Positions 26,540-34,566 of a DNA stretch of 64,000 nt are shown piece after piece; positions within the stretch are counted from its first letter, which is position 1; each line of letters opens with the position of its first letter. The notes under the pieces are model-generated. The model made no database searches. It was not told where the DNA came from and worked only from the letters and a program-made list of their open reading frames with translations. Origin of the DNA: Actinotalea subterranea (GTDB lineage Bacteria; Actinomycetota; Actinomycetes; Actinomycetales; Cellulomonadaceae); contig NZ_VTTP01000013.1 in assembly GCF_008364845.1 (NCBI RefSeq), positions 1 through 64,000 on the forward strand. The letters are read 5' to 3'. The position numbers and the translations under genes were made by a program.

Positions 26540-26559
26540 TAGGCACCTGGAAGTGCGTA
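26540..26559. promoter_or_regulatory. Imperfect 20-base palindrome between the reductase and HxlR genes
   Basis: Seven of ten base pairs match in the dyad TA-N-GCAC-N-T / A-N-GTGC-N-TA, centred 26.5 bases before the first HxlR start codon in the divergent promoter region. HxlR proteins bind as dimers near their own gene, so this is a reasonable operator candidate. Confidence 0.45.
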
Positions 26560-26575
26560 GGGCACCGGGAGGCAT

Positions 26576-27007
26576 GTGGTGACGGCGACGGCGGCTCAAC
26601 GCCGGGCACAGGCGAAGGTCGAGTACGACGCGTTCCTGGCGGTCTGCCCGAGCAGGCAGCTGCTCGACCGCGTCGCCGACAAGTGGGTCACGCTCGTGCT
26701 GTGTGCGCTCGGGGGAGGGAGCGACGCCGGGTACGGCGAGCCGCGTGCGATGCGCTACTCCGAGCTCGCGCGCCAGCTCGCGGGCGTCAGCCAGAAGATG
26801 CTCACCCAGACCCTGCGGACGCTCGAGCGCGACGGACTGATCACGCGCACGGTCACCCCGACGGTCCCGGTGACCGTGACGTACGAGCTCACCGAGCTCG
26901 GCGCCTCCCTGCGGCAGGCCGTCGCGACCCTCAAGATCTGGGCGCAGACGCACATGGACGACGTGCTGGCGCACCGGGCGGCGTACGACGAGGTGCCTGG
27001 GCGCTGA
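26576..27007 (+). CDS. HxlR family transcriptional regulator
   Basis: This 143-residue winged-helix protein has the HxlR core: CPSRQLLDRVADKWVTLVLCAL, then MRYSELARQLAGVSQKMLTQTLRTLERDGLITR, and a beta wing. One cysteine at about 24 sits where HxlR sensors often use a reactive Cys. Two GTG codons (26576, 26579) can start it; GGGAGG is better spaced for the second. It probably regulates the divergent aldo/keto reductase in response to electrophiles or aldehydes. Confidence 0.9.
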   Translation: MVTATAAQRRAQAKVEYDAFLAVCPSRQLLDRVADKWVTLVLCALGGGSDAGYGEPRAMRYSELARQLAGVSQKMLTQTLRTLERDGLITRTVTPTVPVTVTYELTELGASLRQAVATLKIWAQTHMDDVLAHRAAYDEVPGR

Positions 27008-27115
27008 GTCGCGCCGCCGCTGCCTGCGGGAGCGGGCCGCGGCGACCAGCGACGGCCGCCCTCGGGCCGGGACGTCGCTCCGGGAGGCCGGCCGGGTCGC
27101 CTGTGCGAGAAGATC

Positions 27116-28159
27116 GTGACGATGACGACTTCTCCGCTGGACCCCATGACAGCTCTCGACCTCCCTGCCGGCTGGCGCGCGCACGCCCCCGGCGCCGACG
27201 ACGTGCCAGAGCTCCTCGCCCTGCGTACGCGGCACGAGGTGGCCGTGCGTGGCCGCAGCTCGACGGGCGCCGCAGACGTCGAGAGCGAGGTGGTCGGCTC
27301 CGGGGCCGGCACCCGGTCCCACGTCGTGGTGCGGGACGAGCAGGGCGTCGCGCGCGCCTGGGCGACGGTGCACGACCGTGCCGCGGGACGGCTGATCGTC
27401 GCCGTGCTGGTGGACCCGGACCGGGCGGACGCCGACCGGCTCGCGGCGAGCCTTCTCGCCTGGTCGGAGGTGACGGCGTCGCGCATCGCCCTCGGGCGCG
27501 GGCTGACCGTGGTCCAGCTGGACAGCGGTGCGTTCGAGCCCGACGCCCGCCAGCAGCGGTGGCTCGCGTCGGCCGGCTACACCCACGCGCGCACGTGGCT
27601 GCAGATGTCGCGGCCGGTGGTCGACGACGATGCGCGTCCGCCGAGGGACCCGGGTCCAGGCGTGCGGGTGCGGCCGGTCGTCCGGTCCGGCGACGGGATG
27701 CCGGACGAGGCCGATCTCGTGGCCGTGCACGACGTGCTCGAGCAGGCGTTCGCGGACCACTTCAACCACCACGAGGAGACGTTCGACCAGTTCGTCGACC
27801 GGTTGCGGGCCGACCCAGGCCACCGGTGGGACCACTGGTGGCTGGGTGAGCTCGTCGACGGTCCGCGGGTCGAGCCCGCCGGCGCGCTCGTCGGGAGCGC
27901 GTCGCTCGACCCCGACGGCAGGCCGGTCGGCAGCTACGTCGAGTACCTCGGGGTGCTGCGCACCGCCCGCGGGCGTGGGCTCGCGACGTCGCTGCTGGAC
28001 GCGGTGATCACCGACGCCGCCGACCGGGGCCGGCGCTCGGTGGGCCTGGAGGTCGACGCGGACTCCCCGACGGGCGCCAAGGAGCTGTATCTCTCGCTGG
28101 GCTTCGAGACCGGCTACGTGACGCAGTCCTGGCACCAGGAGCTCGTCCTGGACCGCTAG
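27116..28159 (+). CDS. Tandem GNAT-fold acetyltransferase
   Basis: This 347-residue protein appears to contain two GNAT-like halves. The first (about 15-180) is degenerate. The second (about 185-345) has an acetyl-CoA site LGVLRTARGRGLATSLLDAVI and the terminal motif KELYLSLGFETGY. Double-GNAT proteins such as mycothiol synthase are common in actinobacteria, but this is not clearly one of them. The start is GTG 27116 or ATG 27122; the ribosome site is weak. The substrate is unknown. Confidence 0.82.
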   Translation: MTMTTSPLDPMTALDLPAGWRAHAPGADDVPELLALRTRHEVAVRGRSSTGAADVESEVVGSGAGTRSHVVVRDEQGVARAWATVHDRAAGRLIVAVLVDPDRADADRLAASLLAWSEVTASRIALGRGLTVVQLDSGAFEPDARQQRWLASAGYTHARTWLQMSRPVVDDDARPPRDPGPGVRVRPVVRSGDGMPDEADLVAVHDVLEQAFADHFNHHEETFDQFVDRLRADPGHRWDHWWLGELVDGPRVEPAGALVGSASLDPDGRPVGSYVEYLGVLRTARGRGLATSLLDAVITDAADRGRRSVGLEVDADSPTGAKELYLSLGFETGYVTQSWHQELVLDR

Positions 28160-28219
28160 CCGGGGCGCGGCGGTGACCGGCGCTATCGTCGATCAACGCA
28201 CTCCGCTGAAGGGACGGCC

Positions 28220-28894
28220 ATGCCCACCATCGCGATCGTCGGAGCGGGACCGGGCCTCGGGGCCGCGGTCGCGCGCAGGTTCGGCGCCGAGGGGTTCTCC
28301 GTCGTCCTCCTCTCCCGGGACCAGCCGAAGCTGGACGAGCTCGCGGCCGAGCTCCAGGAGGGCGGCGTGGTGGCGCGCGGGTACGCGGCGGACGTCCTGG
28401 ACCCCGCCGCACTCGAGGCCGCCCTCACACGTGCGGCGGCCGAGCTCGGCCCGGTCAGCGTCCTGCAGTACAGCCCGCTGCCCTCCAGGGACTACCTCAA
28501 GCCGGTGCTCGACCTGACTCCCGAGCTGGCGCTGGAGGCGCTGCGCTTCTCGGCGCTGGGGCTCATCCACGCCGTCAGGTCGGTCCTGCCCGCGATGCGG
28601 GCGGCGGGCCAGGGCAGCATCCTCCTGATCAACGGGGGGACGTCCGTGAAGGCGCGGAGCGACTTCGCCGGGACCTCGGTCGCGTTCCCGGCCGAGAGCG
28701 CGTACGGCGAGATGCTCCACGACGCGCTCGAGGGTGAGGGCATCCGCGTCGCGCAGCTCGTGATCCCGGGCGGCATCCCGAAGCTCAGGCTCGAGAACGG
28801 CATCGACGACGTGGCGCAGCGCATCTGGGAGCTCCACAGCGCCCGCGGCGAGTTCCGGACGATGCTCATCCCGCTGGAGGAAGGCCGGGAGTGA
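28220..28894 (+). CDS. Short-chain dehydrogenase/reductase-like protein lacking the catalytic lysine
   Basis: This 224-residue protein has the Rossmann nucleotide loop GAGPGLGAAVARRF (8-21) and an overall SDR layout. At the active site, Y162 is followed by GEML, so the Lys of YxxxK is replaced by Leu166. The C-terminal substrate lid is short. It may bind NAD(P) without ordinary SDR catalysis, or use another mechanism. The ATG follows GAAGGG. It is 60 bases after the acetyltransferase gene. Confidence 0.8.
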   Translation: MPTIAIVGAGPGLGAAVARRFGAEGFSVVLLSRDQPKLDELAAELQEGGVVARGYAADVLDPAALEAALTRAAAELGPVSVLQYSPLPSRDYLKPVLDLTPELALEALRFSALGLIHAVRSVLPAMRAAGQGSILLINGGTSVKARSDFAGTSVAFPAESAYGEMLHDALEGEGIRVAQLVIPGGIPKLRLENGIDDVAQRIWELHSARGEFRTMLIPLEEGRE

Positions 28895-28921
28895 GTCCGT
28901 CAGCCGCATGGGGAGGGGCCG

Positions 28922-29257
28922 ATGGCTAGGATCTACGGCTACTTCGAGCACCCCGACGACCTGACCCCCGGGCGGTCGAAGGAGGGGGGACTCCACCAGA
29001 ACCTCTACGACAGCGACAGGCGCCTCGCAGACCACGCCACGTTCTTCCCGGACGACGAGGAGCTGCAGCCCGCCCACGGGAGCGCGGCGGCGTCAGGAGA
29101 TGGCGACGACCTGACTCTCGAGGGTCTGCTCGGCGCGCTCGTCCTCCTCGGAGCCATGGCCGCCTTGGAGACGGCGAAGCCGCACGTCGTGAAGTGGTGG
29201 GGCGACCAGGCGCTCCCTGTCCTCAGGTCGACGTGGCACAGGCTGGCCACGCCATGA
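28922..29257 (+). CDS. Small protein of unknown function, possibly 3'-truncated
   Basis: I do not recognise a named family in this 111-residue protein. It has a polar N-terminal half rich in Asp, Gly and His (ARIYGYFEHPDDLTPGR, EGGLHQNLY) and one hydrophobic helix (about 68-85, LLGALVLLGAMAALETA), followed by a basic amphipathic end. The ATG follows GGAGGGG. The stop codon overlaps the first ATG of a truncated GH31 frame in ATGA. The gene may have lost its natural 3' end at that junction; this is an inference. Confidence 0.6.
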   Translation: MARIYGYFEHPDDLTPGRSKEGGLHQNLYDSDRRLADHATFFPDDEELQPAHGSAAASGDGDDLTLEGLLGALVLLGAMAALETAKPHVVKWWGDQALPVLRSTWHRLATP

Positions 29258-30090
29258 TCGGGAACCTCTACCCTCAGCTCTTCGCCCGCGCGTTCCACGA
29301 CGGGCAGACGGCCGCCGGGCAGGACGACGTCGTCAACCTCGTCCGGTGCGTCTGGGCAGGCAGCCAGCGGTACGGGGCGCTGGCCTGGTCGGGGGACATC
29401 CACTCGACCTTCGAGGACCTGCGCAGCCAGGTGACCGCGGGCATCCACATGGGTGTGGCGGGCATCCCGTGGTTCACCACCGACATCGGTGGTTTCCACG
29501 ACGGGGACGTCGACGACCCGCAGTTCCGGGAGCTGCTCGTGCGCTGGTTCCAGTTCGGCACGTTCTGCCCGGTCATGCGCCTGCACGGCGACCGGCTGCC
29601 CTACCGTGACGTCACGGCTGCGGACGGCTCGCGCCGGTTGCGCAGCGGCGGGCCCAACGAGCTCTGGAGCTTCGGCGACGAGGTCTACGAGGTCCTGGCC
29701 GCGTACGTCCACCTGCGAGAGGCGCTGCGTCCCTACACGCGGGCCCTCATGGTCGACGCGCACGAGCACGGTCAGCCGGTCATGCGCGGCATGTTCCACG
29801 AGTTCCCGCACGACGCGACCGCCTGGGACCTCGACGACCAGTACATGTACGGGCCGGACGTCCTCGTCGCGCCCGTGCTCGAGGCCGGCGCGACGTCGCG
29901 GGCCGTGTACCTGCCGAGCGGCGCCCGGTGGACGGACGCGCACACGGGCGACGTGCACGACGGCGGACGCTGGGTCCGCGCCAGCGCGCCCCTCGCCGTC
30001 GTCCCCGTGTTCCTGCGCGACGGCGCGTTGCCCGCTCTCGTCGGTGCGCTCCCGGGGCCGGGCGTGCGCGCATCCGCGGTCGGTACGTGA
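29254..30090 (+). pseudogene. 5'-truncated GH31 alpha-glycosidase remnant
   Basis: The 278-residue frame matches only the C-terminal part of GH31 enzymes. It has WAGSQRYGALAWSGD, where D48 aligns with the acid/base Asp of YicI-type enzymes, then TTDIGGF, RLHGDR and the C-terminal sheet domain. The N-terminal domain and the first half of the barrel, including the nucleophile Asp, are absent, and I find no trace of them upstream in any frame. Homology begins at the ATG itself (IGNLYPQLFARAF). It cannot be an active glycosidase. It lies just before the ROK gene. Confidence 0.85.
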
Positions 30091-30153
30091 GGGGACGCCC
30101 TCGCCAGGGTGCTGTCCGGGGTGGCCGGGGAGCGACGTTGGTATCTTCGCGCC

Positions 30154-31377
30154 ATGGTCGATCAGGGTTCCGGCAGGGTCGGCGGTTCGCCTGCCCCGGA
30201 GGCCGCGACCGTCAGCTCGTTGCGGCAGCGCAACCGGGCGCGCCTCCTGGCCCACGTCCTGAAGTCGGGCCGCACCACGCGGGGTGACCTCGCGCGGGAG
30301 TGCGGTGTGTCCATCGCGTCGGCCACGAACATCGTCAACGACCTCGTCGCGGAGGGGCTGGTCCACGAGACGGGGCTCATCGCGTCGCGCGGGGGCAGGC
30401 CCATCGGCGTCGTCGAGCCACGGCCTGAGGGGGCGTACCTGGTCGGTGCGGACGTGGGGGAGCGCGGCGTCGCGGTCGAGCTGTTCGACCTCGCGATGCA
30501 CCGGATCGACCGGGAGTTCCGCGGCGGGCGCGACCAGGAGAGCCCGCAGACGATCGCGCACGACCTCGACGACGCCATCGGCGCGCTGCGTGAGCGCAAC
30601 CCGCAGGCGTGGGCGTCGCTCGCCGGCATCGGGCTGGGCCTGCCGGGCGTGGTCGGGACGGCGCCCGACGGTGCGCAGACGCTGTACGCGCAGAGCCTGG
30701 GCTGGGACCCCGTCCCGGTCACCGACCTCGTCCACGTGGACGGCCCGGTGTTCGCGGAGAACGGCGCCAAGACGCAGGCGATGGCGGAGCTGTGGTTCGG
30801 GGCGGCGCGGGGCATCGAGCACGCGCTCGTCGTGCTCCTCGGGCGCGGCGTCGGCCTCGGCATCATCGCCGACGGCCGGCTCCAGCGCGGCGCGACGAGC
30901 AGCGCCGCCGAGTGGGGCCACACCAAGATCGTTCGCGGCGGGGCGCTCTGCCGCTGCGGGGACCGCGGGTGCCTCGAGGCCTACGTCGGCGCGGACGCGA
31001 TCCTCCAGGCGTGGCGGGACACGGGGGCCACCTTCGAGGGGACGGGCTGGCGTGCGATCGGCGAGGTCCTCGAGGCTGCCGAGGCGGGGGAGGCCGGGGC
31101 CGTGCGGGTCGTCGACGACGTGGTCGCGTCGCTCGGGGTGGCGCTGGGCAGCGTCGTCAACCTCACCGACCCGCAGCGCATCGTGATCGGCGGCTGGGTC
31201 GGCCTCCGGCTGATGGAGCGGCTTCAGCCGCGCCTCATCGAGGCGACGCGCGAGAACGCGCTCACCCTGTTCGGCGGCCGGGTTGACCTCGTCGCCTCCG
31301 CGTTCGGCGGTGACACGGTCGCGCTGGGGGCCGCCATCATGCCGATGGAGTCGCTGGTCCGGGCCCCGCGCCCGTAG
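30154..31377 (+). CDS. ROK family transcriptional regulator
   Basis: This 407-residue protein has an N-terminal winged helix (SGRTTRGDLARECGVSIASATNIVNDLVAEGLV) and a sugar-kinase-like ROK domain with the zinc motif CRCGDRGCLEAY. It is of the XylR/NagC repressor type. ATG 30154 is preceded by a TATCTT hexamer (30142-30147) and no ribosome site, so it may be leaderless. It stands at the head of the glucan locus and probably controls the GH5 and importer genes through a shared upstream element. Confidence 0.88.
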   Translation: MVDQGSGRVGGSPAPEAATVSSLRQRNRARLLAHVLKSGRTTRGDLARECGVSIASATNIVNDLVAEGLVHETGLIASRGGRPIGVVEPRPEGAYLVGADVGERGVAVELFDLAMHRIDREFRGGRDQESPQTIAHDLDDAIGALRERNPQAWASLAGIGLGLPGVVGTAPDGAQTLYAQSLGWDPVPVTDLVHVDGPVFAENGAKTQAMAELWFGAARGIEHALVVLLGRGVGLGIIADGRLQRGATSSAAEWGHTKIVRGGALCRCGDRGCLEAYVGADAILQAWRDTGATFEGTGWRAIGEVLEAAEAGEAGAVRVVDDVVASLGVALGSVVNLTDPQRIVIGGWVGLRLMERLQPRLIEATRENALTLFGGRVDLVASAFGGDTVALGAAIMPMESLVRAPRP

Positions 31378-31415
31378 CCCCTCGCGTGTGCGGTGCGTTG
31401 CGGGTGGCCGTCCCC

Positions 31416-31440
31416 GCATAATCGCAGCACTTAGTTCAAG
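31416..31440 (+). promoter_or_regulatory. Candidate ROK-regulon element upstream of the secreted GH5 gene
   Basis: The block GCATA...TC...CAGCACTTA followed by GTTCAAG lies 131 bases before the GH5 start (CAGCACTTA at 31425-31433). The same block recurs upstream of the importer gene at 34496. TTAGTT resembles the half-site of XylR-type ROK operators. Shared control by the adjacent ROK protein is inferred. Confidence 0.5.
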
Positions 31441-31479
31441 GCCTCGACAAAGCCCTTGGGCGATGCCACGCTGACTCCC

Positions 31480-31497
31480 GCGGGCACCGTCGCCCGC
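31480..31497 (+). terminator. Short GC hairpin after the ROK gene
   Basis: GCGGGC and GCCCGC pair around the loop ACCGTC, about 100 bases after the ROK stop and 59 before the GH5 start. It could end the ROK transcript or form part of the GH5 leader. The stem is short. Confidence 0.3.
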
Positions 31498-31555
31498 GCC
31501 CGCGTCATCACACGCGCATCCACCCCGTGATGAGCGGGCATGGTCGAGGAGGATC

Positions 31556-34390
31556 ATGAAGGGGAAGACGTTCGCGGGCGCCGTCCTGGCGACGACGCTC
31601 ATGGCAGTGGGGCTCACACCACCGGTCGCGGCCAGCGCCGCGCTCGGGAACGGTGACTTCATCAAGGCCGACGGAAACGTCCTGAGGCTCAACGCGGGCA
31701 CTGGCGCAGCGATCAACCTGCGCGGGACCAACATCGGCGGCTGGCTCACCCAGGAGGACTGGATGTCCCCGCTGGGCGAGTTCGCCGTCGACCGCACCGG
31801 CTGGTCGCTCAGCGCCTCCGCGGGGACGGCCTCGGCCGCCGCCGACGGGTCGGGCACCGCCCGGTGGACGACCGGCGCCAACCAGAGCGGCGGCGAGTGG
31901 ATCCAGGCGAACCTCGGTGCGCCCACGCTCTTCAACCGTCTGTCGATCGACAACACGGCGAACCCCGGGCAGTACCCGCGCACCGTCGACGTGCAGGTGT
32001 CGAACGACGGGACAACCTGGGTGAGCGTCGCGACCCAGCCGGGTGCCGACGGCGTCACCACGGTCAAGTTCGCCGCCCAGGTCGCGAGCCACGTCAGGGT
32101 GCGTCAGACGGGCTCCGCGTCCGCGCTGTGGTCGGTGGGCGAGCTCAACCTCTTCAACGACCCGGTGCTGCACAACGGCGCGCACACGGCGTCGGCCTTC
32201 GCGACCGTCGGCGGCGGGTCCGCGGCGAACGCGCTCGACGGGAACGCGGCCACCGCCTGGCAGAGCGGCACCCCGCAGGTGCCCGGCCAGACCTTCACGA
32301 TCGACCTCGGCCGCAACGTGGACATGGACAAGGTCCTGTTCGACTCGGGCGCGGCCGCCCCCGACGACTACCCGCGGACCTGGGACGTCTACGTCTCCTG
32401 GGACAACGTGAACTTCACCCAGGTCGCGAGCGGCTACGGCACCAACCGGGTGATCCAGGCGGACTTCCAGGGCACCAAGAACGGCAGGTACCTGCGGCTC
32501 GCGTCCAACGGCACCTCGTCCCAGTGGTGGAGCATCGCCGAGGTCGCCATCTCCAGCGGCACGTCGCTCGACCGTGCGGGCTGGGGCGTCACGGCGTCCG
32601 TGGGTGCCTCCCCGGCGGCCATGGTCGACGGCAACGTCGGCACCAGGTGGACCACGGGTGCGGCCCAGACCAACGGGCAGCAGGTCCAGGTCGACATGGG
32701 TGCGCTCGTCACGCTCGACAACGTGACCATCGACACCGCCAAGAACACCTCCGACGAGACCGACTACGCGCGGGGCTACCGGCTCGAGCTCTCGAGGGAC
32801 GGCAGCACCTGGACGACGGTCGCGACGGGCGTCGGCACCCGCAAGGCCACGACGATCGGGTTCGTCGCGCAGGCCGCGCGGTACTTCCGGCTCACGCAGA
32901 CGGGGTCGTCGGGCTCGTGGTGGTCGATCGGCGAGCTCACGGCGGGCCTCTACAACGACGACTACTCGCTCCAGCTGTCGATGGCGAACCGCTTCGGCAC
33001 CGCGGGCGCGCAGACGATCATCGACGCTCACCAGGACACGTGGATCACGGAGGCGGACCTCGACAACCTCGACGCCGCGGGCTTCAACTTCGTGCGGGTG
33101 CCCATCGGCTGGAACACGTTCCTCAACCTCGACGGGACGTGGAAGCAGAACCCGTGGGAGAAGATCGACTGGGTGGTCCAGGAGCTCAGCGAGCGCGGCA
33201 TCTACACGCTCATCGACCTGCACACCGTTCCCGGTGGCGGGTGCCCGTGGGGGAGCTGTGGTCGCATCGGCCCCAACCCCAACGGCTTCTGGGGGACCTC
33301 GACGTACCAGGACTGGGTCGTCGACATCTGGGAGGAGATCGCGGCGCGCTACGAGGGCAACCCCGCCGTCGCCGGCTACGACCTCATCAACGAGCCGCTC
33401 ATCGACTACGGCGAGGACGCGGACGACGTCGCCCAGAAGAGCGCGTACTACGACCGGCTGTACGACGCGGTCCGCGCGATCGACCCGGACCACACCGTCG
33501 TGCTCGGCGCGTTCTTCAACCTGGGTGCGATCACCCCGCCGTCGACGCACGGGTGGACCAACGTGGTCTACGAGTACCACCCGTACGACATGCCGAACTC
33601 GAAGGACTGGACGGCGCAGAACCAGCTCGTGACGAACGAGCTCGACGGCCTCGCCGCGAAGCTCGCGAACCCCGGGGTGCCGATCCTGTACGGCGAGTAC
33701 TCGCTCTACTACAACGACGACGTGTGGGCGCGTTTCATGGCCGGCCTCAACGCCTCGTCGGTGTCCTGGTCGGCGTGGACGTACAAGGTCAGGGGCACCG
33801 CGAGCGACGGGTTCGCCTACTGGGGCATGTACTACGACAACCAGAAGCCGATCCCGGTCATCAACAGCGACAGCTCCGCGACGTTCATCTCGAAGCTCGG
33901 CCAGTTCGGCACCGGGAGCTTCACGAAGAACACGCGGTTCGTCGCGACGTTGGCGAAGTACTCCGGCGGCCTCTCGACGTACTCGCCTACGGCGATCAGC
34001 CACGCGGGGTGGACGGCGACGGCGTCGAGCACCGCACCGGGGTCCTCGCCCGCGGGCGGGGTCGACGGCGTGGGCGGCGGCAGCTGGGCCACGGGCTCGG
34101 CGATGGCCGGCGGGGAGTGGTACCGCATCGACATGGGTGCCAACCGCACGGTCGCGATGGTCACGGTCCAGACGCCGACGGGGAACACGTGGGACTACCC
34201 GCGTGGCTTCGACGTCGCGGTCTCGACCGACGGGACGTCGTGGACGACTCTGGCCACGGGCATCGCGTACGGCTGGAAGCGGCCGATCTCGGTGACGCCC
34301 ACGACGGCGCGCTACATCCGGATCACGCAGACCGGCGCCGCACCGCAGTGGTGGACGATCGACGACGTGAGCGTGTACTCGTCGTACTGA
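31556..34390 (+). CDS. Secreted GH5 glucanase with three discoidin-like domains inserted in the catalytic barrel and one at the C-terminus
   Basis: This 944-residue secreted enzyme has a signal peptide (about 1-29). The first barrel strand of a GH5 exo-beta-1,3-glucanase-like domain is at 53-75 (LRGTNIGGWLTQEDWM). Three F5/8-type-C-like domains follow at about 79-201, 205-333 and 337-463, each with a WTTG or WQSG segment and a closing QTG/WWSI region. The GH5 fold then resumes at 466 (YNDDYSLQLSMANRFG, DTWITEADLDNL) and runs to about 805, with acid/base E613 (INEP) and nucleophile E714 (YGEYS). A fourth discoidin-like domain covers 812-943. Reading frame and catalytic residues are intact. It likely depolymerises beta-glucan outside the cell for the importer that follows. 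Confidence 0.9.
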   Translation: MKGKTFAGAVLATTLMAVGLTPPVAASAALGNGDFIKADGNVLRLNAGTGAAINLRGTNIGGWLTQEDWMSPLGEFAVDRTGWSLSASAGTASAAADGSGTARWTTGANQSGGEWIQANLGAPTLFNRLSIDNTANPGQYPRTVDVQVSNDGTTWVSVATQPGADGVTTVKFAAQVASHVRVRQTGSASALWSVGELNLFNDPVLHNGAHTASAFATVGGGSAANALDGNAATAWQSGTPQVPGQTFTIDLGRNVDMDKVLFDSGAAAPDDYPRTWDVYVSWDNVNFTQVASGYGTNRVIQADFQGTKNGRYLRLASNGTSSQWWSIAEVAISSGTSLDRAGWGVTASVGASPAAMVDGNVGTRWTTGAAQTNGQQVQVDMGALVTLDNVTIDTAKNTSDETDYARGYRLELSRDGSTWTTVATGVGTRKATTIGFVAQAARYFRLTQTGSSGSWWSIGELTAGLYNDDYSLQLSMANRFGTAGAQTIIDAHQDTWITEADLDNLDAAGFNFVRVPIGWNTFLNLDGTWKQNPWEKIDWVVQELSERGIYTLIDLHTVPGGGCPWGSCGRIGPNPNGFWGTSTYQDWVVDIWEEIAARYEGNPAVAGYDLINEPLIDYGEDADDVAQKSAYYDRLYDAVRAIDPDHTVVLGAFFNLGAITPPSTHGWTNVVYEYHPYDMPNSKDWTAQNQLVTNELDGLAAKLANPGVPILYGEYSLYYNDDVWARFMAGLNASSVSWSAWTYKVRGTASDGFAYWGMYYDNQKPIPVINSDSSATFISKLGQFGTGSFTKNTRFVATLAKYSGGLSTYSPTAISHAGWTATASSTAPGSSPAGGVDGVGGGSWATGSAMAGGEWYRIDMGANRTVAMVTVQTPTGNTWDYPRGFDVAVSTDGTSWTTLATGIAYGWKRPISVTPTTARYIRITQTGAAPQWWTIDDVSVYSSY

Positions 34391-34400
34391 GGTGTGACCT

Positions 34401-34438
34401 GGTGCGGGCCCTCGCCGTCGTCGGCGGGGGCCCGCACC
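34401..34438 (+). terminator. Terminator after the secreted GH5 gene
   Basis: Two 17-base arms (34401-34417 and 34422-34438) pair with one T-G wobble around TCGT, ten bases after the stop. It separates the GH5 transcript from the importer operon. Confidence 0.8.
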
Positions 34439-34495
34439 GCTGTCCGTGCGCGTCCTGCCTCGTTACTCGATCGTGATGCGCGATGCTTGCCGCAG

Positions 34496-34521
34496 GCATA
34501 TTCCAGCACTTATTCTTGGTC
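34496..34521 (+). promoter_or_regulatory. Second copy of the candidate ROK-regulon element, upstream of the importer
   Basis: GCATATTC followed by CAGCACTTA (34504-34512) repeats the block found before the GH5 gene. Here it is 63 bases before the binding-protein start. TTCTT and AAGAA arms (34514-34518, 34526-34530) add a short dyad. It probably marks the promoter or operator of the importer operon. Confidence 0.5.
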
Positions 34522-34566
34522 GTGAAAGAAGGAGCTGCACCCCCGACCTCCAACGAAGGAGCTGTC

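Noticed and set aside
28895-29260. Possibility that the GH31 gene is intact but frameshifted
   Set aside because: No N-terminal GH31 segment or nucleophile motif is visible in any upstream frame back to the SDR-like gene, so a simple frameshift cannot restore it.
29005-32067. Very long open antisense frame opposite the GH31 remnant, ROK and GH5 genes
   Set aside because: It runs across three well-supported genes, its translation is a repetitive Arg/Pro/Ala/Val/Asp mix without any domain, and such frames are expected in very GC-rich DNA. Similar antisense frames at 31508-34003, 37218-39233 and 39230-41572 were dismissed for the same reason.
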